From NCBI GenBank assembly GCA_019745775.1, contig JAIESR010000018.1, positions 62,001 to 126,000 of the forward strand: a stretch of 64,000 nucleotides of DNA, given 5' to 3'. Each line of letters starts with the position of its first letter. Position 1 is the stretch's first letter. The translations under genes were made by a program, and so were the position numbers. Below, in pieces: positions 7,501-16,485 of the stretch. Below the pieces are notes generated by a model, which saw only the letters and a list, made by a program, of their open reading frames with translations, was not told the origin of the DNA and made no database searches. Source of the stretch: Xanthobacteraceae bacterium (GTDB lineage Bacteria > Pseudomonadota > Alphaproteobacteria > Rhizobiales > Xanthobacteraceae).

Positions 7501-8550
7501 TCACCTGAAGAATTCCTGGAATACCTCGTTCCACTTCGGCATCTTGTCTTCGGTTTCCTCCGGCGTGAAGAAATGCGCGCGGAATTTTCCTTCCGTCGGC
7601 TTGAGCGTCGGCACGGTCGCCGGCACCGCCGGATGCGCGGGGATGTAGTCGGCTTTGGCGAACACTTCCTGGCCTTCCCGCGAGATGATGAAATCCATCA
7701 AGAGCTTCGCGGCGTTGAGACGCGGCGCCTTGGCGAGCACCGACAGCGTCGAGAGCGTCACCGTCGCCGGCTCCATCACGATCCAGTCGACCGGCGCGCC
7801 TTTCTTGGCGCTGATCACCGCGTGATGGTTGAAGATCTGTAGCGCCAGCGAGTATTCGCCGGCGATGGTCTGGTCGAGGACCTCGCGCGCGGAGCCGCGC
7901 AGGTTGGCGATCTTCTGCTTGGCGAGCTCGCGCAGAAAGGCGCGGCCGTTCTCCTCGCCCATCTCGGTCAGCACCGTGCCGATGAAGCCGCCGGCGCCCG
8001 ACGAGGTGGGAAAGCCGTTCCACGCCATCTTGCCGCGCAGCGATGGGTTGAGCAGGTCCTGCAAGGTGCGCGGTTCCTTGCCGCGCGGGATCAGCGACGT
8101 GTTGAAGCCCGGCGTGATCACGAACAGGTTGTTGGCGATCCAATAGCCCTGCGGGTCCTTGACCTGCGCCGGATAGTCCTTGGCGGCGTCGGGCAGCCAT
8201 TGCAGCACGTGGCCTTCGGCCTTCAGCGGCACCACCGTGGTGGTACCGTCGAAGATGTCGGCCTGCAGGCGTCCTGCCTTCGCCTCGTTCAGGATCTTCA
8301 CCGCGGTCTCGGTGGCGTTGGCGCGGGTAGCGCGCACCTTGATGCCGTATTTCTTCTCGAACGCGGCGGTGACGGGACGCACCAACTGGCTGACGATCTG
8401 GGTCGTGTACCAGACCACTTCGCCTTCGCGCTTGGCCGCCGCGATCAGCGCCGGATCGGCGGCGGCGAGCGGACCGGCGCTCGCGACGAGCGCCGCAATC
8501 TGGGCCGCGATCCCACATCCTGCGACTCGCAACGCAGTCTGCTTCAGCAT
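7501..8550 (-). CDS. Extracellular solute-binding protein, FbpA-like (ABC importer)
   Basis: Periplasmic receptor of 349 residues. A signal peptide ends near AGPLAAADP (cleavage about residue 31), and the mature protein starts ALIAAAKREGEVVWYTTQI, the standard opening of the FbpA/AfuA branch. ATG at 8550 is fixed by GGAGG 4 bases before it. Unlike true ferric-iron receptors, I see no paired Tyr ligands near the C-terminus, so an organic ligand is likely. The permease and ATPase at 1428-4517 lack an adjacent receptor, and this gene is on the same strand 3 kb upstream, so it may be their partner (inference). It is divergent from the iorA-like gene. Confidence 0.85.
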   Translation of the reverse strand: MLKQTALRVAGCGIAAQIAALVASAGPLAAADPALIAAAKREGEVVWYTTQIVSQLVRPVTAAFEKKYGIKVRATRANATETAVKILNEAKAGRLQADIFDGTTTVVPLKAEGHVLQWLPDAAKDYPAQVKDPQGYWIANNLFVITPGFNTSLIPRGKEPRTLQDLLNPSLRGKMAWNGFPTSSGAGGFIGTVLTEMGEENGRAFLRELAKQKIANLRGSAREVLDQTIAGEYSLALQIFNHHAVISAKKGAPVDWIVMEPATVTLSTLSVLAKAPRLNAAKLLMDFIISREGQEVFAKADYIPAHPAVPATVPTLKPTEGKFRAHFFTPEETEDKMPKWNEVFQEFFR

Positions 8551-8697
8551 CGTTACCTCCCCGCCGCCTTGTCCGTTGTCTGCCTTTGCGCAATCCTCGC
8601 ACGCGCCGTCATCGGCTTGAATAGGCGATCCGGGCGGCGAGAGCGCGCACCATGGCCGCGGTTTCGGCCGCGAATTTTGCCTAAGCTATTGAACGGT

Positions 8698-8738
8698 TGT
8701 GTGATTTTTGAAACCACCGTTTCATCCGGCGTCACACA
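8698..8738. promoter_or_regulatory. Nested inverted repeat in a divergent promoter region
   Basis: TGTGTGA (8698-8704) pairs with TCACACA (8732-8738), and inside them GAAAC (8710-8714) pairs with GTTTC (8719-8723). The element lies in the 288-base gap between the divergent binding-protein and iorA-like genes, about 100 bases before the latter. It could be an operator for one or both; the regulator is unknown. Confidence 0.35.
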
Positions 8739-8838
8739 CAAATTTGTTGTTTCGCATTAGAACATTCACAAGCTAGGCTCCCGTCCAGCGCGTGCCGAGG
8801 CAACACCGCGCACGACCTTTCCCCACGGGAGGACTGTA

Positions 8839-9288
8839 ATGATCTCACTCACGATCAATGGAAAAGCGCACAACGTCGACGTCGAGCCGGATACGCCGCT
8901 GCTCTGGGCGATCCGCGAGAACGTCGGCCTGACCGGAACGAAATACGGCTGCGGCGTCGCGCAATGCGGCTCCTGTACCGTGCATGTCGACGGCGTCGCG
9001 ATGCGCTCCTGCGTCACGCCGGTGAGCAGCGTCGCCGGCAAGAAGATCACCACCATCGAAGGGCTCGCCGAGAACGGCGTGCTGACCAAGGTGCAGCAGG
9101 CCTGGATCGCCAATGAAGTGCCGCAGTGCGGCTACTGCCAGAGCGGCATGATCATGGCGGTCGCGGCGCTCTTGAAAGACAAGCCGAAGCCCACCGACGC
9201 CGACATCAACGACGCCATCACCAATATCTGCCGCTGCGGCACCTTCCAACAGGTGCGCGCCGCGATTCACGCCGCCGCCAACGCGTAA
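8839..9288 (+). CDS. (2Fe-2S)-binding small subunit of a molybdenum hydroxylase, copy 1 (IorA-like)
   Basis: Electron-transfer subunit of a two-subunit xanthine-dehydrogenase-family enzyme of the isoquinoline 1-oxidoreductase type, 149 residues. Cys38, Cys43, Cys46 and Cys58 form the plant-ferredoxin-type cluster; Cys97, Cys100, Cys131 and Cys133 form the second 2Fe-2S cluster of the C-terminal helical domain. There is no FAD subunit gene nearby, as expected for IorAB-type enzymes that pass electrons to cytochromes or other carriers. GGGAGG precedes the ATG. The large subunit follows after 15 bases, so the two form one transcription unit. The real substrate (an N-heterocycle or an aldehyde) cannot be told. 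Confidence 0.9.
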   Translation: MISLTINGKAHNVDVEPDTPLLWAIRENVGLTGTKYGCGVAQCGSCTVHVDGVAMRSCVTPVSSVAGKKITTIEGLAENGVLTKVQQAWIANEVPQCGYCQSGMIMAVAALLKDKPKPTDADINDAITNICRCGTFQQVRAAIHAAANA

Positions 9289-9303
9289 CGGAGGGAGGGA
9301 TCC

Positions 9304-11481
9304 ATGAATTACGTTCCGAAGATCGATCGCCGCTCCTTCGTCATCGGCACCGCCGCGGCCGGCGCCGGATTCTCGCTCGGCATGAGCCTGCCGTTCGGCG
9401 AGGCCCATGCGCAGCAGGGCACGCCCGAACTCAATGCCTGGGTGGTGGTGAAGCCCGACGACACCGTCGTCGTCCGGATCGCGCGCTCCGAAATGGGCCA
9501 GGGCGCGCTGACCGGGCTGTGTCAGCTCGTCGCCGAAGAGCTCGAAGCCGACTGGTCGAAGGTCACCTGGGAATATGTCGATCCGCGCGAAAACGTCCGC
9601 CGCAAGCGCATCTACGGCAACATGAACTCGACCGGCTCGAACGCCATCCGCCAGTCGCACGACTATGTGCGGCGCGGCGGCGCGGCCGCTCGGCAGATGC
9701 TGATCCAGGCGGCAGCCGCCGAATGGAAGGTGCCGGCCTCCGAATGCACCGCGGCCAACAGCATCATCACGCACACGCCGTCGGGCCGGAAGACCAGCTA
9801 CGGCAAGGTCGTGAACGCGGCGGTGAAGATCGAGCCGCCGGATCCGAAGAGCCTCACGCTCAAGGACCCGAAGGTCTGGAAGATCGCCGGCAAGCCAATT
9901 GCGCGGCTCGATACGCGGGCCAAGGTCACCGGCGAGCAGAAATACGCCGCCGACACCCAGCTTCCCGGCATGCTCAACGCCGCGATCAAGGCCTGCCCGG
10001 TGCGCGGCGGCAAGGTCGTGAGCTTCGACGCCGCCAAGGTCAAAGGCATGAAGGGCGTGAAGAACGTCCTCGCCGTGGGCGGCACCGCGGTAGCGGTGGT
10101 CGCCGACACCTGGTGGCACGCCAAGACCGCGCTCGACGCGCTGCCGGTGACTTGGGACGAAGGCCCGGGCGCCAAGGTCTCGAGCGCGACCATCGAAGCG
10201 ACGCTCAAGGAAGGCCTCGAGGCCGAGACCCCGTTCATCGGCAACAGGGCCGGCGACATCAACGCCGCGCTCGCCGGCGCGGCGAAGAAGGTGGAGGCGA
10301 CCTACGCCTATCCGTACCAGAACCACGCCTGCATGGAGCCGCTCAACGCCACCGCGCGCTACACGGCCGACAAGTGCGAGGTGTGGACTTCGACGCAGAA
10401 CGCCGAGGCGGTGCTCGCCGCCGCGGTCGAAGCGTCGGGCCTGCCGTTCAACAACGTGGAGGTCACCGTTGTCACCGCCGGCGGCGGCTTCGGCCGGCGC
10501 GCACGCACCGACTACGTCACGCAGGCGGTGCAGATCGCCAGGCAGATGCCCGGCACGCCGATCAAGCTTCTGTGGTCGCGCGAAGAGGACATGACCCAGG
10601 GCACCTACCATCCGATCACGATGTGCAAGTTGACAGCATCGTTGGATGCGAACAACAACTTGACCGGGCTGCGCATGCGCATCTCCGGCCAGTCGATCCT
10701 CGCCGGCATCGCGCCCGAGCGGCTCGACAAAGGTCGCGACCCCGCGACCTTCCAGGGCCTCAACGCCGGCGGCACCGAGGGCCAGATCGGCTACGACATT
10801 CCGAACATCCTGATCGACCACGCCATGCGCAACCCGCACCTCACCCCGGGCTTCTGGCGTGGCGTGAACAACAACCAGAACGCCATCTATCTCGAGTGCT
10901 TCATCGACGAGGTGGCGCACGCGGCCGGGCAGGACCCGCTCGCGTTCCGCCGCAAGATGATGGCGAAGCACCCCCGGCACCTCGCGGTGCTCAATGCCGC
11001 CGCCGAGAAGGCGGACTATGGCAAGCCGCTGCCGAAAGGCGTGTTCCGCGGCATCGCGCAGCAGATGGGCTACGGCAGCTACGTCGCCGCCGTCGCCGAG
11101 GTGTCGGTGTCGAGCGACGGGCTGCTCACCATCCACCGCATCGTGGGCGCCACCGATTCCGGCCACGTCGTCAATCCGGCTTCGGTCGAGCGGCAGATCG
11201 CCGGCTCGTTCGTCTACGGCCTGTCGGCGATCCTCTATGGCGGCTGCACCGTGAAGGACGGCCGGGTCGAGCAGACCAACTTCGACAGCTACAACTCGAT
11301 GCGGATGGCGGCGATGCCGAAGGTCGAGAGCGTGCTGGTGCCCTCCGGGGGGTTCTGGGGCGGCGTCGGCGAGCCGACGATCTTCGTGGCGGCGCCGGCC
11401 GTGCTCAACGCGATCTTCGCGGCGACCGGCAAGCGGATCCGCTCGTTCCCGTTGAAGGATCAGGGCATCCGGACCGCCTGA
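9304..11481 (+). CDS. Molybdopterin-binding large subunit of a molybdenum hydroxylase, copy 1 (IorB-like)
   Basis: Catalytic subunit, 725 residues, that would bind molybdopterin cytosine dinucleotide and hydroxylate its substrate with water oxygen. The N-terminus DRRSFVIGTAAAGAGFSLG with cleavage near GEAHAQQ is a twin-arginine signal, so the enzyme should be periplasmic. The EMGQGALTGLCQLVAEEL block, the GGGFGRRARTDYV loop and GGVGEPTIFVAAP near the C-terminus are the cofactor and catalytic signatures; the Glu of GVGE is the usual base. The small subunit would travel with it by piggy-back. With the c-type cytochrome gene at 14308, electrons may go to the periplasmic chain (inference). Confidence 0.9.
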   Translation: MNYVPKIDRRSFVIGTAAAGAGFSLGMSLPFGEAHAQQGTPELNAWVVVKPDDTVVVRIARSEMGQGALTGLCQLVAEELEADWSKVTWEYVDPRENVRRKRIYGNMNSTGSNAIRQSHDYVRRGGAAARQMLIQAAAAEWKVPASECTAANSIITHTPSGRKTSYGKVVNAAVKIEPPDPKSLTLKDPKVWKIAGKPIARLDTRAKVTGEQKYAADTQLPGMLNAAIKACPVRGGKVVSFDAAKVKGMKGVKNVLAVGGTAVAVVADTWWHAKTALDALPVTWDEGPGAKVSSATIEATLKEGLEAETPFIGNRAGDINAALAGAAKKVEATYAYPYQNHACMEPLNATARYTADKCEVWTSTQNAEAVLAAAVEASGLPFNNVEVTVVTAGGGFGRRARTDYVTQAVQIARQMPGTPIKLLWSREEDMTQGTYHPITMCKLTASLDANNNLTGLRMRISGQSILAGIAPERLDKGRDPATFQGLNAGGTEGQIGYDIPNILIDHAMRNPHLTPGFWRGVNNNQNAIYLECFIDEVAHAAGQDPLAFRRKMMAKHPRHLAVLNAAAEKADYGKPLPKGVFRGIAQQMGYGSYVAAVAEVSVSSDGLLTIHRIVGATDSGHVVNPASVERQIAGSFVYGLSAILYGGCTVKDGRVEQTNFDSYNSMRMAAMPKVESVLVPSGGFWGGVGEPTIFVAAPAVLNAIFAATGKRIRSFPLKDQGIRTA

Positions 11482-11642
11482 GCCAAGACGGCGGAACCGG
11501 GGAGCGGCGGCCGATGAGGCCGCCGCTTTCGTTTGAGGCCGGCACAAGGACGGAAATGCCTGAATTGTTGACTTGAAATCGTCGCCTTGGCGTTCGAATC
11601 TCCCCTCCAAGCCGCTTCGGCAAGTTCGAGAGGGGACGAAGC

Positions 11643-12092
11643 ATGGCGCGTCTCACCGTCAACGGCCACGTACGCCACGTGGACGACGATCCCGATACGC
11701 CGCTGTTGTGGGTGCTGCGCGACACGCTCGGCATGGCCGGCACCAAATATGGCTGCGGCATCGCACAATGCGGCGCCTGCACGGTGCATGTCGACGGCGT
11801 GGCGGCGCGCTCCTGCGCGCTGACGCTCGCCGCGGTCGAGGGCAAGGCGATCACCACCATCGAGGGGCTGGCGGCGAACGGCCTGCTGCACCGAGTGCAG
11901 CAGGCCTGGATCGCGCACGACGTGCCGCAATGCGGCTATTGCCAGAGCGGCATGATCATGGCGGTGGCGGCGCTGCTGAAGCAGACGCCGCACCCGACCG
12001 ACGCCGAGATCGACGCCGCCATCACCAATATTTGCCGTTGCGGCACGTATCAGCGCGTACGCGCGGCCATCCATTCGGCGGCAAGCGCATAA
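11643..12092 (+). CDS. (2Fe-2S)-binding small subunit of a molybdenum hydroxylase, copy 2 (IorA-like)
   Basis: Same length (149 residues) and same cysteine positions (38, 43, 46, 58, 97, 100, 131, 133) as the subunit encoded at 8839, and clearly its paralogue: the [20 protein letters not shown] block of copy 1 reads [20 protein letters not shown] here. It sits 161 bases after the first large subunit with its own GGGGAC-type ribosome site, so it may have its own promoter or be read through. Its partner large subunit starts 12 bases after its stop. Tandem duplication of the whole pair is the simplest origin. Confidence 0.9.
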   Translation: MARLTVNGHVRHVDDDPDTPLLWVLRDTLGMAGTKYGCGIAQCGACTVHVDGVAARSCALTLAAVEGKAITTIEGLAANGLLHRVQQAWIAHDVPQCGYCQSGMIMAVAALLKQTPHPTDAEIDAAITNICRCGTYQRVRAAIHSAASA

Positions 12093-12103
12093 TTGGAAGA
12101 GCA

Positions 12104-14259
12104 ATGACGGAGACGCGGGGGATCGACCGACGGAGCTTCCTGGTGAGCGTGGCCGCGGCCGGCGGTGCGCTGACGCTGGGCTTCGGCGTGCACCCTTCGC
12201 AGGCCGAAGCCGGTGCCCCCGAGCTGACCGCCTGGATCGTGATCGCGCGCGACGACACCGTGACCATCCGCGTGGCGCGCTCGGAAATGGGCCAGGGCAC
12301 GCTGACGGCGCTGCCGATGCTGGTCGCCGAAGAGCTGGCCTGCGACTGGTCGAAGGTGCGGACGGAGTTCCCCCGCCCGGACGAGAACCTGCGACGCAAC
12401 CGCGTATGGGGCGATTTCTCGACCGGCGGCAGCCGCAGCATCCGCAATTCGCAGGAGCCGTTGCGCAAGGCCGGCGCGACCGCGCGTGAAATGCTCATCG
12501 CCGCAGCCGCCGCGCAATGGAACGTGCCGGCGTCCGAATGCAGCGCCTTTAACAGCGTGATCACGCACGGCCCGAGCGGCCGCACGCTCCGATACGGCGA
12601 GGTCGCCGAGGCGGCGGCCAAGGTCACGCCGCCGAAGGACGTTCGCCTCAAGGATGCAAGCGCGTGGCGCCTGATCGGCAAGCCCACCGGGCGGATTGAG
12701 GTCCCTGACAAGGTCGTGGGCAAGCCGATCTACGGCATCGACGTGCGCCTGCCCGGCATGCTGTATGCCGCGATCGCGCAGTGCCCGGTGTTCAAGGGCA
12801 CGCTCAAATCCGTCGACGAGAGCAAGCTCAGCGGCCGCAGGGGCGTGCACAATGTCGTCAGGCTGAAAGACGCGGTGGCGGTGGTCGCCGACCGCTGGTG
12901 GCAGGCAAAGACGGCGCTCGACGCGCTCGCGATCGAATGGGACGCCGGCGAAGGCGGCGAGGTTTCGAGCGCGAGCATCCGCGAATTCCTGCTCGGCGGG
13001 CTGGCGGCGACGACCGCCGGCGTCGGGCGCGCGCAAGGCAAGCTCGCCGAAGGCTTCGCGCGGTCCGCGCGCCGTGTCGAAGCCGACTACGCCGTGCCGT
13101 TCCTCGCCCACGCAACATTGGAACCGCAGAACTGCACCGCGCATGTGACGGGCGACCGCGCCGAGATCTGGGTGCCGACGCAGAACGGCGAAGCCGCGAT
13201 GGCGTCGGCGGCGCACGCGCTCGGCATCCCGACGCAGAACGTGATCGTGCACAAGACCATGCTCGGCGGCGGTTTCGGCCGGCGCGGCGTCACGCAGGAT
13301 TTCATCCCGCCGGCGGTGCTGATCGCCAGGGAGGTCGGCGCTCCGGTGAAGGTGCTGTGGTCGCGCGAGGAAGACACCGGCCACGACTACTACCGGCCGG
13401 TGGCAATGGCGCGGATGGCGGCGGGCCTCGACGCATCGGGCATGCCCGCGGCCTGGCATGTGCGCATGACCGGCAACTCGATCTGGAGCACGCTGATGCC
13501 GGTCGCCGCGCGCGGCGGCGTCGACCGGCAGTTCCAGGAAGGCTTCCTGGCCGACATGCCCTACGACATCCCGAACTATCTCGCCGACTATGCGATCCGC
13601 AACACGCACGTGCCGGTCGGCTTCTGGCGCTGCGTGAACCACACGCAGAACTGCTTCTTCAAGGAGAGCTTCGTCGACGAAATGGCGCATGCCGCCGGCA
13701 TCGACCCGCTCACCTATCGCCGCCGCCTGATCGGCACGCATCGCAACGCCAACAAATTCCTCGGCGTGCTCAACGCCGCCGCCGAACGCGCCGGCTGGGG
13801 CACACCGCTGCCGCCGGGAACCTTCCGCGGCATCGCGCTGAACGAGGCCTACAGCACCTTCGTCGCCGCGGTCGCCGAGATTACGCTCGCCGCCGACGGC
13901 ACCGTGCGGATGCCGCGCATCGTGGTGGCGCTCGATCCCGGCACCGTGGTCATCCGCTCACCGCCGAGATGCAGACCGAGAGCGCGGTCGTGTTCGGCCT
14001 CACCGCGGCGCTCTATGGCGAGATCACCATCAAGGACGGCCGGGTCGAGCAGTCGAACTTCCACGACTACCGCATGCTGCGGCTCGCCGAGATGCCGAAG
14101 GTCGAGACCGTGCTGATGCCGTCCGGCGGCTTCTGGGGCGGATGCGGCGAACCCCCCGTTGCGGTCGTCGCTCCGGCGTTGTGCAATGCCATCTTCGCGG
14201 CGACCGGCAAGCGCATCCGCTCGCTGCCGCTGGTGAACCACGGCCTGATAAAGACATAA
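12104..14259 (+). pseudogene. Molybdopterin-binding large subunit, copy 2 (IorB-like), frameshifted
   Basis: Paralogue of the protein encoded at 9304. It starts at ATG 12104 with a twin-arginine signal (DRRSFLVSVAAAGGALTLGF) and stays in frame to ALDPGTVV at about 13950. One base is then missing, near 13952: the next frame continues PLTAEMQTESAVVFGLTAAL and on through GGCGEPPVAVVAP to a stop at 14259. The aligned place in copy 1 reads GHVVNPASVERQ, so the lost base falls in the Asn codon of VVNP. Unshifted translation ends in unrelated Arg/Ser-rich text at 14116 and lacks the catalytic Glu of the GGCGE motif. Either the second enzyme is dead or this is a sequencing error. Confidence 0.85.
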
Positions 14260-14307
14260 GGCTGCGTTAGACAGCCTGTAGCGTCCAGTGTTCGGGAGGA
14301 GACCGGC

Positions 14308-14607
14308 ATGAGACCGAACCATTGCCTCGCGGCTCTCGTCATCCTGTGCGCGTCGGCGACGAGCGCATCCGCGATCGACGTCGCGCCCGCCGGCGCGGCG
14401 GCCTGCTCGGGCTGCCATCCGGCGAGCCGGGCGGTGGAAACGCCCTTCACCCGCCTCACCGGCCGCCCCGCTGCCGAGATCGTCACCGCAATGCAGGAAT
14501 TCCGCGGCGGCCAGCGGCCCGCGACGGTGATGGACCGGATCGCCAAGGGCTTCAGCGACGACGAGATCAAGGCCATCGCAACCTGGTACGCCAGGCAGAA
14601 GGATTGA
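14308..14607 (+). CDS. fccA: Class I cytochrome c, FccA-like electron acceptor
   Basis: A 99-residue periplasmic monohaem cytochrome with a signal peptide ending near SATSASA. The haem site is CSGCH (residues 33-37); a Met that could be the distal ligand lies in ATVMDRIAKGFSDDEI. Size and sequence fit the small cytochrome subunit of flavocytochrome c sulfide dehydrogenase, and the flavoprotein gene follows 5 bases later. It probably also marks the start of the fcc-sox operon: GGGAGGA precedes the ATG, after a 48-base gap from the broken molybdenum hydroxylase gene. A cytochrome acceptor for the IorB-like enzymes is an alternative role. Confidence 0.85.
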   Translation: MRPNHCLAALVILCASATSASAIDVAPAGAAACSGCHPASRAVETPFTRLTGRPAAEIVTAMQEFRGGQRPATVMDRIAKGFSDDEIKAIATWYARQKD

Positions 14608-14612
14608 TCGTC

Positions 14613-15890
14613 ATGACACAGCAGCATGTGAACCGGCGCGATTTCCTGAAGCGTACCGCTGCCAGCGCCGCAGCGGTCACGCTCGCCGCGCCCGCCATCG
14701 CCCAGAACACCGACGGCCGCGTCGTGGTCGTCGGCGGCGGCTTTGCCGGGGCGAGCTGCGCGCGGGCGCTCAAGCGCATCGATCCGAAGATCAGCGTCAC
14801 GCTGGTCGAGGCGAGCCACACCTTCACCGCCTGCCCCTTCAGCAACGCAGTGATCGCGGGCCTGCGCGACCTCAAGCAGCAGCAGTTCGACTACAAGAAG
14901 CTCGAAGGCCCCATCAATGTCACGTTCGAGCCGGCGACTCGGGTCGACACCGACGCCCGCACGGTGATCATCGGCGACGCCGCCCGCCTGCCCTACGACC
15001 GGCTGGTGCTGGCGCCCGGCATCGACATCCGCTGGGACGGCCTGCCCGGCTACGACGAAGCCGCGGCCGCGCGGATGCCGCATGCCTGGCGCGCCGGCGA
15101 GCAGACACTGTTGCTGCGCAAGCAGCTCGAAGCGATGGACGACGGCGGCCTGGTGGTGATCTCGGCGCCGGCCAATCCGTTCCGCTGCCCGCCCGGGCCG
15201 TATGAGCGCGCGAGCCTGATTGCGCACTACCTGAAGACCCGGAAGCCGAAGTCGAAGCTGATCATCCTCGACGCCAAGGACGCCTTCTCCAAGCAGGGCC
15301 TTTTCCTGGCGGCGTGGAAGGAGCTCTATCCCGAGCTGATCGAGTGGGTGCCGCTCTCGAAAGGCGGGCGCGTCACCGCGGTCGATCCCAAGTCGAACAC
15401 GCTCACCACCGAGTTCGGCAGCCACAAGGCCGCGGTCGCCAATGTGATCCCGCCGCAGAAGGCGGCGCGCATCGCCGAGGCCGCCGGCGTCGCCGACAAG
15501 ACCGGCTGGTGCCCGATCGATCCGGTGACGTTCGAGTCGAAGCTCGCGCCGAACATCCACGTGATCGGCGACGCCTGCATCGCCGGCGGCATGCCGAAAT
15601 CGGCGTTCGCGGGCAACTCGCAGGCCAAGGGCTGCGCGGCGGCGCTGGCGAAGCTCCTCAACGGCGAGAAGCCCGACGAGCCGAAGCTCATCAACACCTG
15701 CTACAGCCTGGTCTCGCCCGACTACGGCATCTCGGTCGCGGGCGTGTACACGCCGGTCAACGGGCAGTGGACCGACGTCAAAGGCGCCGGCGGCGTCAGC
15801 CCGGCGAAGGCGCCGCGCAGCGACCGCGCGCTCGAAGCGAATTTTGCCAATGGCTGGTTCAAGACCATCACCGAGGAAGCCTTTGGCTGA
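14613..15890 (+). CDS. fccB: Flavocytochrome c sulfide dehydrogenase, flavoprotein subunit
   Basis: Predicted to oxidise sulfide (or carrier-bound sulfane sulfur) to sulfur in the periplasm, passing electrons through FAD to the FccA cytochrome. The 425-residue protein has a twin-arginine signal (NRRDFLKRTAASAAAVTLAA), an FAD-binding GGGFAGASCARAL motif (about 40-52), a Cys in the TACPFSNAV segment that corresponds to one redox-active Cys of FccB, and a second Cys in the TGWCPID segment. HVIGDACIAGGMPKSAFAG is the second FAD contact. ATG at 14613 has AAGGA upstream. The known SoxF protein is a homologue, so either name applies; its place before soxXYZA supports a sulfur role. Confidence 0.9.
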   Translation: MTQQHVNRRDFLKRTAASAAAVTLAAPAIAQNTDGRVVVVGGGFAGASCARALKRIDPKISVTLVEASHTFTACPFSNAVIAGLRDLKQQQFDYKKLEGPINVTFEPATRVDTDARTVIIGDAARLPYDRLVLAPGIDIRWDGLPGYDEAAAARMPHAWRAGEQTLLLRKQLEAMDDGGLVVISAPANPFRCPPGPYERASLIAHYLKTRKPKSKLIILDAKDAFSKQGLFLAAWKELYPELIEWVPLSKGGRVTAVDPKSNTLTTEFGSHKAAVANVIPPQKAARIAEAAGVADKTGWCPIDPVTFESKLAPNIHVIGDACIAGGMPKSAFAGNSQAKGCAAALAKLLNGEKPDEPKLINTCYSLVSPDYGISVAGVYTPVNGQWTDVKGAGGVSPAKAPRSDRALEANFANGWFKTITEEAFG

Positions 15891-15894
15891 GGTG

Positions 15895-16485
15895 ATGGAT
15901 TTGGCTCGCGTCGGCAGCTGTCTCAAGGGGGCTGGCTCTATCCCCCGCTCATTCCCGCGAAAGCGGGAATCCAGAATCTTCGTTGGTGGCTCCTGGGTCC
16001 CCGCTTTCGCGGGGACGAGCGGCCGAGAGAGTCGAGCCAGACTGGCGCTGACGTGGATGGCTGCGCTGGTGTTCGGCACCGTCTCGGCCCGCGCCGAGCT
16101 GAAATCCTACAAAGTGATCGGCGACGCCATCCCGCAGTCGCTGACCGGCGCGGCCGGCGATCCCCTAAAGGGCCGCGCCATCGTCGCCAACCGCCAGGTC
16201 GGGCTCTGCCTGCTGTGCCACAGCGGGCCGTTCCCCGAGGAACGGTTCCAGGGCACGCTCGCGCCCGACCTCGCGGGCGCGGGAACTCGCTGGTCGCCGG
16301 GTCAGTTAAGATTACGGATGGTCGATTCGACGCGGATCAACCCCGCGACCATCATGCCGCCATACTATCGGGTCGATGATCTTACCCGGGTAGCGCCGGC
16401 CTTCGCCGGTAAACCCGTGTTGAACGCCGAGCAGATCGAAGACGTGGTAGCGTACCTGTCGACGCTGAAAGACGTGAAGAAATGA
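15895..16485 (+). CDS. soxX: Sulfur-oxidation cytochrome SoxX, with a REP repeat in its N-terminal frame
   Basis: Monohaem subunit of SoxXA, which joins thiosulfate to the SoxY carrier. The haem motif CLLCH, the downstream GPFPEERFQGTLAPDLAGAG segment and the distal ligand region ATIMPPYYRV are the SoxX hallmarks. The start is uncertain. ATG at 15895 is in frame but has a poorly spaced ribosome site, and residues about 19-42 are translation of a palindromic repeat (15950-16020). The true export signal is the stretch ARLALTWMAALVFGTVSARA just before the mature protein. ATG at 16057 would leave a signal of only 13 residues. The repeat has therefore probably inserted at or near the original start. 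The stop overlaps the soxY ATG. Confidence 0.85.
   Translation: MDLARVGSCLKGAGSIPRSFPRKRESRIFVGGSWVPAFAGTSGRESRARLALTWMAALVFGTVSARAELKSYKVIGDAIPQSLTGAAGDPLKGRAIVANRQVGLCLLCHSGPFPEERFQGTLAPDLAGAGTRWSPGQLRLRMVDSTRINPATIMPPYYRVDDLTRVAPAFAGKPVLNAEQIEDVVAYLSTLKDVKK
15950..16020. repeat. REP-like palindromic repeat, family F, inside the soxX leader
   Basis: Two perfect hairpins: ATTCCCGCGAAAGCGGGAAT (15951-15970) and GTCCCCGCTTTCGCGGGGAC (15997-16016), joined by a spacer with CCAGAATC and TCCTGG. Translated in the soxX frame it gives the FPRKRESRIF...WVPAFAGT pattern that marks such repeats wherever they are read as protein. Confidence 0.85.

Noticed and set aside
8845-11610. A very long open frame (over 900 codons) on the minus strand opposite the first iorAB-like pair
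   Set aside because: Its translation is Arg/His/Ala/Gly-rich without motifs; it mirrors the codon structure of the well-supported plus-strand genes. Similar antisense frames over soxZA, the receptors and the dehydrogenases were rejected for the same reason.
16057-16485. soxX starting at ATG 16057
   Set aside because: It would leave a signal peptide of only 13 residues without a basic n-region; kept only as an alternative.
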